Of a stretch of DNA of 64,000 nt, positions 26,012-34,557 are shown piece by piece. This DNA is from Streptomyces sp. NBC_01142 (GTDB taxonomy: Bacteria; Actinomycetota; Actinomycetes; Streptomycetales; Streptomycetaceae), in assembly GCF_026341125.1 (NCBI RefSeq), contig NZ_JAPEOR010000003.1, forward strand, positions 186,001 through 250,000, in the 5' to 3' direction. The stretch's first letter is position 1. Every line of letters starts with the position of its first letter. The notes under the pieces were generated by a model, which saw nothing but the letters and a program-made list of their open reading frames with translations, did not search any database and was not told where the DNA came from. The position numbers and the translations under genes are program-made.

Positions 26012-26401
26012 ATGTACCGCAGCACCACCGTCGCCGCAGCCGTCATGATCGCCTTCGCCGCTGCCGCGGGGCCGGCACAGGCCGTCGTCGAGGCACCTCC
26101 CCAGGGCCTGTTCCTCACCGTGACCGGAGGCGAGAGCCCCTGGCTGCGCTGGGCCTCGCTGCAGTGCGAACTCCAGCCGACCGGAACCCACCCGAACGCC
26201 GTGGCTGCCTGCTGGGCGCTGGAGGTGGCGCGCGGCGATCTGAACGCGCTGGCCGCCGACCCGCGTCCGTGCACCAAGAAGTACGCCCCGGTCAGGGTCA
26301 CAGCCGTCGGAACCTGGCACGGCCGCCCCACCACCTGGCACAACACCTACGGCAACGAGTGCGAACTCCACGCCGCAACCGGAACGATCTTCCGCTTCTG
26401 A
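26012..26401 (+). CDS. SSI-family secreted subtilisin/trypsin inhibitor
   Basis: 129 residues: a Sec signal (VAAAVMIAFAAAAGPAQA) then a Streptomyces subtilisin inhibitor domain with four cysteines (LQCELQP, AACWALE, PCTKKYAP, NECELHA) expected to form two disulphides. The reactive loop CTKKYAPV aligns with CPMVYDPV of SSI, placing Lys at P1, so trypsin-like proteases are the expected targets. RBS AGGAG precedes the ATG. SSI proteins act outside the cell, controlling the organism's own proteases. Confidence 0.88.
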   Translation: MYRSTTVAAAVMIAFAAAAGPAQAVVEAPPQGLFLTVTGGESPWLRWASLQCELQPTGTHPNAVAACWALEVARGDLNALAADPRPCTKKYAPVRVTAVGTWHGRPTTWHNTYGNECELHAATGTIFRF

Positions 26402-26458
26402 CCCGTCGGAACGACCCCGGACTCGTCGGATCGGTAGGGGTCGTCGATCGGATGCGGA

Positions 26459-26617
26459 TCAGCCGGCCCGCGAAGCGACCACCCCGATCGTCACCAGCCC
26501 GAGCACCACCCAGCCGAACCAGAGCCAGCCATTGCTTCCGAGTGCCGCCGTGTAGGCCGTCACGACCACCAGGGTCCCGACGGTGAGCACTCCCATCGCC
26601 TTCGTGGAACCGGACAT
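26459..26617 (-). CDS. Small two-helix membrane protein
   Basis: 52 residues, MSGSTKAMGVLTVG onward, with two hydrophobic segments (LVVVTAYTAALG and WLWFGWVVLGLVTIGVV) and a short RAG tail. A very good ribosome site (GGAGGAGGG) lies a few bases before the ATG at 26617. It sits 86 bp downstream of the ctaG-like gene on the same strand and could be co-transcribed. No function known. Confidence 0.65.
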   Translation of the reverse strand: MSGSTKAMGVLTVGTLVVVTAYTAALGSNGWLWFGWVVLGLVTIGVVASRAG

Positions 26618-26703
26618 GCGCGCCCTCCTCCGACGACCGCGGCCGTCCCGCTCATGGTCGCGCGTGAGGAGGGCATCGCGCTACTGCCCGGCTACCACCC
26701 GGG

Positions 26704-27660
26704 CTACCGTCCGCGCGCCTGGAGCGAGGCGAGATACGCGTTGTACGCCTCGAGCTCCTTGTCCCCGTCCCGGTCCGCGGCCCGGTCCAGCCGCTTGGCC
26801 TGCCGCTGCTCGGAGCGGTACCACTGGAAGACCAGCGCGATCAGGACCAGCACGGACGGGATCTCACTGAACGCCCAGGCGATGCCGCCCGCCGCGTTCT
26901 GGTCGGTGAGCGCGTCGATGCCGAGCGAGGCCGGCGGATTCTCGTACGCCTTGATCATCGGCTCGGTCGCCATCATCAGCGCGATACCGAAGAAGGCGTG
27001 GAACGGCATGCCCGCGAAGAGCTCCAGCATCCGCATCACATAGCCGGGCCGGTGCGGTCCCGGGTCCACGCCCATGATCGGCCAGAAGAAGACCAGGCCC
27101 ACGGCGAGGAAGTGCACCATCATCGACACATGCCCCGTCCTGGACTCCATCAGGAAGTCGAAGAGGGGGGTGAAGTAGAGCGCGTACAGGCTCGCGATGA
27201 AGAGCGGGATGGTGAAGACGGGGTGCGTGACGATCCGCATGTAGTGGCTGTGCAGCAGGGCCAGGAGCAGCTCACGCGGACCCTTGCTGCCACGCCGCGA
27301 GGCGACCGGCAGCGCGCGCAGCGCCAGCGTCACCGGCGCGCCCAGCAGCAGGAGGATCGGGGAGAGCATGCTGATCACCATGTGCTGGACCATGTGCACG
27401 CTGAACATGACCATGCCGTAGTCGTTCAGCTTGGTGCACATCACCAGGGCGACGCTCAGCACGCCGACGGTGAAGAAGACGGTCCGGCTGACCGGCCAGC
27501 TGTCGCCGCGCCTGCGCAGGCGCACCACACCCCAGCCGTACAGACCGAGCCCCAGCAGGCAGCCGATCAGAAAGAAGGGGTCCGGCGAGATTTCGAGGCC
27601 CCGCCCCAGCGTGAACGGCGGCAGATCCATCGTCATGCCGTGCCCGCCGCTGTGATCCAT
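26704..27660 (-). CDS. ctaG: CtaG-type cytochrome c oxidase assembly membrane protein
   Basis: 318 residues with about seven membrane helices in the caa3_CtaG arrangement: MFSVHMVQHMVISMLSPILLLLGAP, HPVFTIPLFIASLYALYFTPLFD and HFLAVGLVFFWPIMGVDPGP, with the conserved histidines HMVQH and MVHF likely to handle copper. The Bacillus CtaG is needed for caa3 oxidase formation. A charged coiled tail (QWYRSEQRQAKRLDRAADRDGD) ends the protein. It is monocistronic or leads into the small membrane gene. Start at 27660 opens with MDHSGGHGM, a His/Met-rich segment that could bind copper. Confidence 0.85.
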   Translation of the reverse strand: MDHSGGHGMTMDLPPFTLGRGLEISPDPFFLIGCLLGLGLYGWGVVRLRRRGDSWPVSRTVFFTVGVLSVALVMCTKLNDYGMVMFSVHMVQHMVISMLSPILLLLGAPVTLALRALPVASRRGSKGPRELLLALLHSHYMRIVTHPVFTIPLFIASLYALYFTPLFDFLMESRTGHVSMMVHFLAVGLVFFWPIMGVDPGPHRPGYVMRMLELFAGMPFHAFFGIALMMATEPMIKAYENPPASLGIDALTDQNAAGGIAWAFSEIPSVLVLIALVFQWYRSEQRQAKRLDRAADRDGDKELEAYNAYLASLQARGR

Positions 27661-27710
27661 CCGCCGGCTCCTGTTTCGTACTGGGTTGTCCGCTTGTCCG
27701 GACCAGAGTA

Positions 27711-27748
27711 GAACTGCCCCCGGCCGCAGCTGCGACCGGGGGCAGTTC
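27711..27748 (-). terminator. Hairpin terminator downstream of pfkA
   Basis: GAACTGCCCCCGG and its complement CCGGGGGCAGTTC form a 13-bp stem around a 12-nt loop, between pfkA and the ctaG-like gene and just beyond the 14-bp repeat array. Confidence 0.75.
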
Positions 27749-27780
27749 GATCAGATATGCACAAGATTCTGCGCACGCAC

Positions 27781-27850
27781 TGGGTTGAGAGCGCTGGGTT
27801 GAGAGCGCTGGGTTGAGAGCGCTGGATTCAGAGCGCCGGGTTCAGAGCAC
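27781..27850. repeat. 14-bp tandem repeat spanning the pfkA stop codon
   Basis: Three identical TGGGTTGAGAGCGC units (27781-27822) are followed by TGGATTCAGAGCGC and CGGGTTCAGAGCAC. The last copy contains the pfkA TGA (27842-27844, read on the minus strand) and its final codons, so the array looks like serial duplication of the gene's 3' end into the downstream region. Confidence 0.92.
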
Positions 27851-28867
27851 GCACTCCGCCTCGGCGTACCGCTCGGCCGGGACGGTCTTCAGCGTCTCCA
27901 CGGCCTGGGCCAGCGGCACCATGGTGATGTCCGTGCCGCGCAGCGCCGTCATCATGCCGAACTCACCGCGGTGCGCCGCCTCCACCGCATGCCAGCCGAA
28001 GCGGGTCGCGAGCACGCGGTCGTACGCGGTCGGGGTACCGCCCCGCTGCACATGCCCCAGGATGACCGCCCGGGCCTCCTTGCCGAGCCGCTGCTCCAGC
28101 TCGACGGCGAGCTGCTGGGCCACGCCGGCGAAGCGCTCGTGCCCGTAGATGTCCTTGCCGCCCTCGTTGAACTCCATCGAGCCCTCGCGCGGCTTGGCAC
28201 CCTCCGCGACCACGACGATCGCGAACTTCTTGCCCGCCGAGAAACGCTCCCCGACCCGCTCGCTCAGCTCGCCGATGTCGAAGGGACGCTCCGGGACGAC
28301 GATGGCGTGCGCGCCGGCCGCCATGCCGGAGTGCAGCGCGATCCAGCCGGTGTGGCGGCCCATGACCTCGACGATCAGCACACGCTGGTGCGACTCGGCG
28401 GTGGTCTTCAGCCGGTCCAGCGCCTCGGTCGCCACGCCCACGGCAGTGTCGAAACCGAAGGTCACATCGGTCGACGCGATGTCGTTGTCGATGGTCTTGG
28501 GTACGCCGACGATGGGCAGCCCGCCCTCGGAGAGGAGGTTGGCAGCCTTGAGAGTGCCCTCGCCGCCGATCGGGATGATCGCGTCGAGGCCGAGATCGGC
28601 GACATGCCCCCTGGCGCGTTCCACACCGTCGCGCAGATGCGCGGGCTGGACCCGGGAGGAGCCGAGAATCGTGCCGCCGCGGGCCAGGATGCCGCCTACC
28701 GCATCAAGGTCGAGCTTGCGGTAGTCGGCTTCCAGGAGGCCCTTCCAGCCGTCGTGGAAGCCGATGACCTCGTCGCCGTGATCGACGACGGCACGGTGCA
28801 CGACGGAACGGATGACGGCGTTCAGACCGGGGCAGTCGCCGCCGGAGGTGAGCACACCAATGCGCAT
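27842..28867 (-). CDS. pfkA: 6-phosphofructokinase
   Basis: 341 residues, the usual length of actinomycete PfkA. It phosphorylates fructose 6-phosphate to the 1,6-bisphosphate in glycolysis. Visible motifs are the phosphate-binding MRIGVLTSGGDCPGLNAVIR at the N-terminus, GGEGTLKAA, the substrate-site PKTIDNDI, and EVMGRHTGWIAL. In GGEGTLKAA the residue pattern after the second Gly (E-G-T rather than D-G-T/S) decides ATP versus PPi use in the family, so phosphoryl-donor identity deserves caution. The ATG at 28867 places the glycine motif at the N-terminus. The gene ends inside a tandem repeat. Confidence 0.93.
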   Translation of the reverse strand: MRIGVLTSGGDCPGLNAVIRSVVHRAVVDHGDEVIGFHDGWKGLLEADYRKLDLDAVGGILARGGTILGSSRVQPAHLRDGVERARGHVADLGLDAIIPIGGEGTLKAANLLSEGGLPIVGVPKTIDNDIASTDVTFGFDTAVGVATEALDRLKTTAESHQRVLIVEVMGRHTGWIALHSGMAAGAHAIVVPERPFDIGELSERVGERFSAGKKFAIVVVAEGAKPREGSMEFNEGGKDIYGHERFAGVAQQLAVELEQRLGKEARAVILGHVQRGGTPTAYDRVLATRFGWHAVEAAHRGEFGMMTALRGTDITMVPLAQAVETLKTVPAERYAEAECVL

Positions 28868-29021
28868 AGCCCGAAATACCTTTGCAACGTGGGCCGACTC
28901 CCGGACCACGTCGTCCGGTTGGATCCCGCCACCCTACCGGCGCAGGGTGGGGGGTCCGAACCAGGCGTCCGACTGCTGGACGGCCGGTCGACCGGGCCCG
29001 CTCAGCTGAGCGAGCTGCCCG

Positions 29022-29753
29022 TCAGGCGGGCTGTGTCGCGGACGCGATGCGCTCGGCGCGCAGCGCGTCGTACCACCGGTCGTCCGTCGGCGGCAGTGCG
29101 TTCACATCGAGGGCCAGCTTCAGCAGCAGGTCCGCGATCTGCGGGTTGCGGGCCATGACCGGGCCGTGCATGTAGGTACCGAAGACCGTCTCGTTGTACG
29201 CGCCCTCGGTGCCGTCACCCGTGCCGTTGCCCCGGCCGAGCACGGTCCGGGCGAACGGGCGGGCCGTGGGGCCGAGGTGGGTGATGCCCTGGTGGTTCTC
29301 GAAGCCCGTCAGCTGGGGCAGGCCGAGCCGCGGGTCGATGTCCGCCAGTACGTCACCGACGCACCGGTCGCCCTCGCCACGCGTGGAGACCACGTCGATC
29401 AGGCCGAGACCCGGCTCGCGCTCGCCGAGGTCGTTGATGAACTCATGGCCCAGGATCTGGTAGCCGGCGCAGACCGAGAAGATGATCGCGCCGTTGGAGG
29501 CGGCCCGGCTGAGCCCCCCGTCACGGCGCAGCCGCTCGGCCGCCAGCCGCTGCGGCCGGTCCTCGCCGCCACCGATGAGGTAGATGTCACCCGAGGTCGG
29601 GATCGGCTGGTCGCTGCGTACGTCGATACGCATCACGTCCAGGCCGCGCTGGCGGGCCCGGCGCTCCACGACGAGAGCGTTGCCCTGGTCGCCATAGGTG
29701 CTGAGCAGGTCCGGGTAGACCCAGACCAGACGCAGACTGTTGTCGCTCGTCAT
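29022..29753 (-). CDS. gatD: Lipid II isoglutaminyl synthase, glutamine amidotransferase subunit GatD
   Basis: 243 residues of the class I, CobB/CobQ-like amidotransferase fold. The nucleophile elbow is FSVCAGYQILG, the oxyanion strand DIYLIGGGED, and the catalytic His lies in TYMHGPV. With MurT it amidates the alpha-carboxyl of D-Glu in lipid II, supplying ammonia from glutamine. It lies downstream of murT with only 19 bp between the two genes, as in other actinobacteria and staphylococci. Start at 29753 leaves GGAGG 10 bases upstream. Confidence 0.9.
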   Translation of the reverse strand: MTSDNSLRLVWVYPDLLSTYGDQGNALVVERRARQRGLDVMRIDVRSDQPIPTSGDIYLIGGGEDRPQRLAAERLRRDGGLSRAASNGAIIFSVCAGYQILGHEFINDLGEREPGLGLIDVVSTRGEGDRCVGDVLADIDPRLGLPQLTGFENHQGITHLGPTARPFARTVLGRGNGTGDGTEGAYNETVFGTYMHGPVMARNPQIADLLLKLALDVNALPPTDDRWYDALRAERIASATQPA

Positions 29754-29772
29754 TCTCGTCATCCTCCGCGGG

Positions 29773-31011
29773 TCAGTTGCCGACACGGCGGCGCACGTCC
29801 TGGAACGCCGTGTAGTTGGCGATGAGCTCGATCCGGCCGGGCGGGGCCTGCTGCACCGCCTCGTCGACGGACTCGCACACCCGGAAGTCCAGACCCGCGA
29901 CCTCGAGGCGGACCGCGAGGTCCAGCCTGCGGTCGCCGATGACGAAGATCGGGTGCCCGGCGAGCCGGGTGTAGTCCACGTCCCAGAGCCAGGAGGTGTC
30001 CGTGCCGTCGGCGCCGCGGGCGTTGACCGAGAGGATGACCGGCGTCGGCGGCGGGTCGATCAGGGAGAACGTTTCGAGCCAGCCCGCCGGGTTCTTCGCG
30101 AGCAGCAGTCGCAGGTCACGGCCCTGGAAGGAGACGACGTCGTAGCGTCCGGCGACGGCCTGGACCTGGTACATGCGCTCCAGGGCGACCTGCGGCGGCA
30201 CGCCGAAGCAGGCGGCGACCGCCGCGGAGGTGGCGGCGTTCGCCTTGTTGGCGCGGCCGGGCAGCTGGAGGTGGATCGGCCAGGCACTGCCGTGCGGGTC
30301 CAGAACGTGGTCGCCGCTGAGCACCCAGCTCGGGGCCGGACGGCGAAAGCCGCACTCGCCGCAGAACCAGTCGTCGCCGGGGCGCTGCATGACACCGCCG
30401 CAGGACGGGCACGACCAGGCGTCGTCCTTCCACTCCTGGCCGGCAGCCACCCACACCACGTTGGGGGAGGAGGACGCGGCCCACACGATGAGCGGGTCGT
30501 CGGCGTTGGCGATGACCACCGCCTTCGTACCGGCCAGGCCCTCGCGCCACTTTTCGGCGAGCATCCGGGTCTCGGCCGCGCGGTCCAGCTGGTCGCGCGA
30601 GAGATTGAGCAGCGCGATCGCCTTGGGCGTCACGTCGCGGGCGACGCCCGCGAGGTACTTCTCGTCGACTTCGATCACGCCGAACTTGGCGTCCGAGCCG
30701 CCGGCCAGCGCCGAGGTGATGCCCGCGGGCATATTGGCGCCGAGCGCGTTCGAGACGACCGGGCCGCTGGCTCCCAGCGCCTCGGCGATCAGCCGGGTTG
30801 TGGTGGTCTTGCCGTTGGTCGCCGACACGAGGACGACGTCCAGGTGCTGCGCCAGCCGCCCCAGCAGATCGGGGTCGAGCTTGAGCGCGACCCGGCCGCC
30901 GATCACCGATCCGCTGCCGCGTCCGGCGGCGCGCGACACCGCTGCTGCGGCCTTGCCTGCCGTCACGGCCAGCTTGGCGCGCGGCGTCAGGGGCTCCGAG
31001 TTGCCTGACAT
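29773..31011 (-). CDS. murT: Lipid II isoglutaminyl synthase, ligase subunit MurT
   Basis: 412 residues. The Mur-ligase ATP site is VSATNGKTTTTRLIAEAL, and IEVDEKYL and LLNLSRDQLDR follow the central domain pattern. A Cys4 zinc ribbon characteristic of MurT inserts mid-protein (CPSCGG, CGECGF). It activates the D-Glu carboxyl of lipid II with ATP for amidation by GatD. Start at 31011 with AGGAGG upstream. It diverges from def across 115 bp. Confidence 0.92.
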   Translation of the reverse strand: MSGNSEPLTPRAKLAVTAGKAAAAVSRAAGRGSGSVIGGRVALKLDPDLLGRLAQHLDVVLVSATNGKTTTTRLIAEALGASGPVVSNALGANMPAGITSALAGGSDAKFGVIEVDEKYLAGVARDVTPKAIALLNLSRDQLDRAAETRMLAEKWREGLAGTKAVVIANADDPLIVWAASSSPNVVWVAAGQEWKDDAWSCPSCGGVMQRPGDDWFCGECGFRRPAPSWVLSGDHVLDPHGSAWPIHLQLPGRANKANAATSAAVAACFGVPPQVALERMYQVQAVAGRYDVVSFQGRDLRLLLAKNPAGWLETFSLIDPPPTPVILSVNARGADGTDTSWLWDVDYTRLAGHPIFVIGDRRLDLAVRLEVAGLDFRVCESVDEAVQQAPPGRIELIANYTAFQDVRRRVGN

Positions 31012-31126
31012 CGTCCTTGATCCTCCTTGCATCGGTCGGGCTCAGCCTATCGAGGTCCGATCGGCCGCCCGCACCGCGGCACCGTCGGGAAACGTGGAGG
31101 TCCAGGTGGAACGTACGCTTACGGAC

Positions 31127-31711
31127 ATGCGAAACCGGCCGATCCCCGGCAGTTCCGGACTCGTGAGGGGCATGAGCCTGCTCGGCGATCCGACTCTGCA
31201 CACCCCCTGCGAGACCGTCACCGACTTCGGTCCTGCTCTGTCGAAGCTCGTCGAGGACATGTTCGCGACGATGTACGCGGCACAGGGCGTGGGTCTTGCG
31301 GCGAATCAGGTCGGGGTCCCGCTGCGGGTGTTCGTGTACGACTGCCCGGACGATGAGGAGGTCCGCCACCTCGGACACATCGTCAACCCGCGCCTGGTGG
31401 AGGCGGACGGGGTCACGGTGCGCGGTGCGGAGGGCTGCCTCTCACTGCCGGGGCTCGAGGCCGGTACGGAGCGCTTCGACCATGCGGTCGTGGAGGGCGT
31501 GACGGCGGACGGGGAGCCGGTGCGCGTCGACGGGACCGGCTTCTTCGCGCGGTGTCTGCAGCACGAGTGCGACCACCTGGAGGGGATGGTCTACCCGGAC
31601 CGGCTCACCGGCTGGCGCCGGGCGAAGGTGCTGCGGGCTGCGCGCCGGGCGGGCTGGTCGCCGCCCGGGGCTCCGCCGCGGCCCCCGCGCCTCGAACGTC
31701 GGCAAGGCTGA
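31127..31711 (+). CDS. def: Peptide deformylase
   Basis: 194 residues with all three PDF motifs: GVGLAANQ (54-61), EGCLS (102-106) and HECDH (146-150), in which Cys104, His146 and His150 bind the metal and Glu147 is catalytic. It removes the formyl group from nascent proteins. The C-terminus ends in a basic, proline-rich tail (RAARRAGWSPPGAPPRPPRL). ATG at 31127 was taken; Met at 31172 would also retain all motifs. Streptomyces often have several deformylases, so this may be one of a set. Confidence 0.93.
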   Translation: MRNRPIPGSSGLVRGMSLLGDPTLHTPCETVTDFGPALSKLVEDMFATMYAAQGVGLAANQVGVPLRVFVYDCPDDEEVRHLGHIVNPRLVEADGVTVRGAEGCLSLPGLEAGTERFDHAVVEGVTADGEPVRVDGTGFFARCLQHECDHLEGMVYPDRLTGWRRAKVLRAARRAGWSPPGAPPRPPRLERRQG

Positions 31712-31765
31712 CCCGTCAGCGGGTCCGGCGTGTGAGGACGATCCTTCCACGCCCTGCGGGCGTAC

Positions 31766-31802
31766 GGGGGCTCGCCCCCTGCCCGGGAACGGGCGGGCAG
31801 GG
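31766..31802. terminator. Hairpins between def and the TetR gene
   Basis: GGGGG-CTCG-CCCCC at 31766-31779 runs into CCCTGCCCG (31777-31785), paired with CGGGCAGGG at 31794-31802. The two overlapping stems lie between convergent genes and probably serve both. Confidence 0.6.
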
Positions 31803-31829
31803 CACGGCGCCCCGCGTGGCGACGCCCCG

Positions 31830-32480
31830 TCAGAAGGTCTGACCGCCCGCGCGGTCGCCGGCCGCGGCCAGCCGGCCCCAGAGGAGATCGGCGAGGCTGC
31901 GCACCAACTCGGCGCGGGAGCAGGGGCGTTCGCCGAGCCACCAGTCGCCGGCCGCATGCATCATGCCGACGATGCCGTGGCCCCAGACGCGGGCCAGCTG
32001 CTCGCTGCCGGGCCCCAGATCGACCCGATCGTAGATCACCTTCGCCAACTCCTCGCCGAGGCGGCGCAGCAGCGGCGCCGAGTGGCGACCGACGTCGAAG
32101 CCCGCCTCCGACGGCTGGGCGTCCTCGGACGGATGCATCAGGAACCGGTAGACCTGCGGCCGTGCTTCGATCGCGGCGAGGTAGGTGTCGAGCGTGGCCT
32201 CGACCCGCTCGCGCCGCTCGGCCGGCGCGTCGAGCGCGGCGCGCAGCGCGTCCAGCAGAGCGTCGGTGTGGCGTTTGGCGAGGGCGCGGTAGAGGCCGCC
32301 CTTGTCGCCGAAGTGCCGGTAGAGGATGGGCTTGGTGATGCCGGCCTCGGCGGCGATGGCGTTCATGGAGGCCTGGGGCCCGTCCCGGAGCACCACCCGG
32401 TCGGCGGCCTCGAGCAGCTCACGGCGCCGCTGGTCGGCCGACCGCTGCTGCTGTGCAGCTGCCTGCTGTGTGGTCTCCAT
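31830..32480 (-). CDS. TetR-family repressor
   Basis: 216 residues. The N-terminal helix-turn-helix reads RRRELLEAADRVVLRDG, NAIAAEAGITKPILYRHFG, with the ligand domain behind it (QVYRFLMHPSEDAQPSEAGF, WGHGIVGMMHAAGDWWL). It diverges from the acyl-CoA dehydrogenase at 32650, and an inverted repeat of GGTAACA lies between them, so it most likely controls that gene, perhaps in response to an acyl-CoA. RBS GGGGAG precedes the ATG at 32480. Confidence 0.88.
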   Translation of the reverse strand: METTQQAAAQQQRSADQRRRELLEAADRVVLRDGPQASMNAIAAEAGITKPILYRHFGDKGGLYRALAKRHTDALLDALRAALDAPAERRERVEATLDTYLAAIEARPQVYRFLMHPSEDAQPSEAGFDVGRHSAPLLRRLGEELAKVIYDRVDLGPGSEQLARVWGHGIVGMMHAAGDWWLGERPCSRAELVRSLADLLWGRLAAAGDRAGGQTF

Positions 32481-32587
32481 AGTCGTACTCTCCCCGCCCG
32501 AGCGATTGCGTGACGCCTGCGCAACGTAACACCATGCCCGCCCGCACCGGAGATCGGGCGGTGGCTGGTTGACATGGCCTACTCGCT

Positions 32588-32607
32588 GGTAACACACTGC
32601 TGTTACC
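32588..32607. promoter_or_regulatory. Probable TetR operator over the acyl-CoA dehydrogenase promoter
   Basis: GGTAACA (32588-32594) and TGTTACC (32601-32607) form a perfect 7-6-7 inverted repeat. Extra GTAACA half-sites occur at 32526-32531 and 32612-32617. A TTGACA at 32569-32574 suggests a -35 box just upstream, so a bound repressor would cover the -10 area. Assignment to the adjacent TetR protein is inferred. Confidence 0.7.
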
Positions 32608-32649
32608 GCAAGTAACATGCAGGCGGTCACCGCAGTGCTGGAGGGGAAC

Positions 32650-33876
32650 ATGGCCGAATTCACGCTCGAACTCAACGACGACCAGAAGCAGGTCCGCGAT
32701 TGGCTGAACGGATTCGCCAAGGACGTGATGCGCCCGGCCGCCGCAGAGTGGGACGAGCGTGAGGAGACCCCCTGGCCGGTCATCCAGGAGGCGGCCAAGG
32801 TCGGAATCTACTCCCTCGACTTCTACGCCCAGCAGTTCTTCGACCCGACCGGACTCGGCATCCCGATGGCGATGGAGGAGCTCTTCTGGGGCGACGCAGG
32901 CATCGGCCTGTCCATTGTCGGTACGGGACTTGCGGCCGTCGGCGTCCTCGCGAACGGCACCGAGGAGCAGATCGGCACCTGGATCCCCCAGATGTACGGC
33001 GACGTGGACGATGTGAAGGTCGCGGCCTTCTGCTCCTCCGAGCCGGACGCGGGATCCGACGTCGGGGCGATGCGTACGCGTGCGGTGTACGACGAGACCA
33101 AGGACGAGTGGGTGCTCAACGGCACCAAGACCTGGGCGACCAACGGCGGCATCGCCAATGTCCATGTCGTGGTCGCCGTCGTCGACCCGGAGATCGGCTC
33201 CAAGGGCCACGCCTCCTTCATCGTCCCGCCGAACACCCCCGGCCTTTCGCAGGGCCAGAAGTTCAAGAAGCACGGCATCCGCGCCTCCCACACCGCCGAG
33301 GTCGTCCTGGAGGACGTCCGCGTTCCCGGCCACTGTCTGCTCGGTGGCAAGGAGAAGCTCGACGAGCGACTGGCCCGGGCCCGTGAGCGCGCCAGGTCCG
33401 GCGGCGAGCGGGTGAAGAACGCGGCCATGGCCACCTTCGAGGCGTCCCGCCCCGCGGTCGGTGCGATGGCGGTGGGCACCGCCCGCGCCGCCTACGAGGT
33501 CGCCCTCGACTACGCCAAGACCCGCAGCCAGTTCGGCCGCCCGATCATCGACAACCAGGGCATCGCCTTCCAGCTGGCCGACATGCGCACCCAGATCGAC
33601 GCGGCACGCCTCCTGGTGTGGCGCGCCTCCTGGATGGCGACGGCGGGCAAGCCCTTCACCTCCGCCGAGGGCTCGATGTCCAAGCTGTATGCCAGCGAGA
33701 CCGCGAAGAAGGTCACGGCACAGGCCATCCAGATCCTGGGCGGCAACGGCTTCACCCGCGAGTACCCGGTGGAGCGCATGCACCGGGATGCGGCGATCTA
33801 CACGATCTTCGAGGGCACGAGCGAGATCCAGCGCCTGGTCATCGCGAGGACCCTGTCGGGCATGCCGATCCGCTAG
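32650..33876 (+). CDS. Acyl-CoA dehydrogenase
   Basis: 408 residues with the full three-domain acyl-CoA dehydrogenase fold. FAD-contact segments FCSSEPDAGSDVGAMRT and TWATNGGIA, the dehydrogenase signature region QILGGNGFTREYPVERMHRDA and the catalytic glutamate in YTIFEGTSEIQ are all present. It introduces the 2,3-double bond into an acyl-CoA, passing electrons to ETF. ATG preceded by GGAGGGG. It is probably induced when the TetR repressor releases; chain-length preference cannot be judged. Confidence 0.92.
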   Translation: MAEFTLELNDDQKQVRDWLNGFAKDVMRPAAAEWDEREETPWPVIQEAAKVGIYSLDFYAQQFFDPTGLGIPMAMEELFWGDAGIGLSIVGTGLAAVGVLANGTEEQIGTWIPQMYGDVDDVKVAAFCSSEPDAGSDVGAMRTRAVYDETKDEWVLNGTKTWATNGGIANVHVVVAVVDPEIGSKGHASFIVPPNTPGLSQGQKFKKHGIRASHTAEVVLEDVRVPGHCLLGGKEKLDERLARARERARSGGERVKNAAMATFEASRPAVGAMAVGTARAAYEVALDYAKTRSQFGRPIIDNQGIAFQLADMRTQIDAARLLVWRASWMATAGKPFTSAEGSMSKLYASETAKKVTAQAIQILGGNGFTREYPVERMHRDAAIYTIFEGTSEIQRLVIARTLSGMPIR

Positions 33877-33903
33877 GACGTGCCCCGGGCGCGACCGGGC
33901 CGG

Positions 33904-33949
33904 CTCGAGCGCCGCAGGAGCCGGAAATCCGGCTCCTCCGGCGCTCGAG
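33904..33949. terminator. Strong bidirectional hairpin terminator
   Basis: A 21-bp stem (CTCGAGCGCCGCAGGAGCCGG and its near-perfect complement, one mismatch) around loop AAAT, between convergent acyl-CoA dehydrogenase and glutathione peroxidase genes. Confidence 0.88.
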
Positions 33950-33968
33950 GCACGCCCTTACGCGTGGG

Positions 33969-34457
33969 TTACGCGGAGAGCTGAGCCTCGATGGCGGCGA
34001 CGAGCTCGGGGGCCTCGGGCTCGGTGCGCGGCCGGATACGGGACACGACCCGGCCGTCCTTGCCGATGAGGAACTTCTCGAAGTTCCACTGGATGTCCCC
34101 GGCCTCGCCCTCCGCGTCCGCGGCCTTCGTCAGCTCCGCGTACAGCGGGTGCCGGTCCGCTCCGTTCACGTCGGTCTTCTCCAGCAGGGGGAAGGTCACG
34201 CCGTACGTGGCCGAGCAGAAGGACTCGATCTCCTCCGCGCTGCCCGGCTCCTGGCCCGCGAACTGGTTGCAGGGCACGCCGAGCACGGTGAAGCCGCGGT
34301 CGCCGTACTCCTTCTGCAGCCGCTCGAGGCCCGCGTACTGCGGGGTCAGGCCGCACTTGGAAGCGACGTTCACCAGCAGAACCGCCTGGCCCCGGTAATC
34401 GGCCAGGGACGTGGGCTCACCGGTGAGCGTGCGCAGCGGGATGTCGTACAGAGTCAT
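33969..34457 (-). CDS. Glutathione-peroxidase-family thiol peroxidase
   Basis: 162 residues. Peroxidatic Cys35 sits in VNVASKCGLTPQY, with the family motifs VLGVPCNQFAGQEP (second Cys) and WNFEKFLIGKDG. Actinomycetes lack glutathione, so this enzyme probably draws on thioredoxin and reduces hydroperoxides in the cytosol. Start at 34457 after GAGGAG. It stands alone. Confidence 0.9.
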   Translation of the reverse strand: MTLYDIPLRTLTGEPTSLADYRGQAVLLVNVASKCGLTPQYAGLERLQKEYGDRGFTVLGVPCNQFAGQEPGSAEEIESFCSATYGVTFPLLEKTDVNGADRHPLYAELTKAADAEGEAGDIQWNFEKFLIGKDGRVVSRIRPRTEPEAPELVAAIEAQLSA

Positions 34458-34557
34458 GAAGAATCTCCTCAGGGGCAGGCATTCGCTGTTCATTGTGGAC
34501 CGTGGACGACGGCGCCGTGGCCTGGCAGTCCTTGCTCGCCGGGGCACACTGGGGGCC

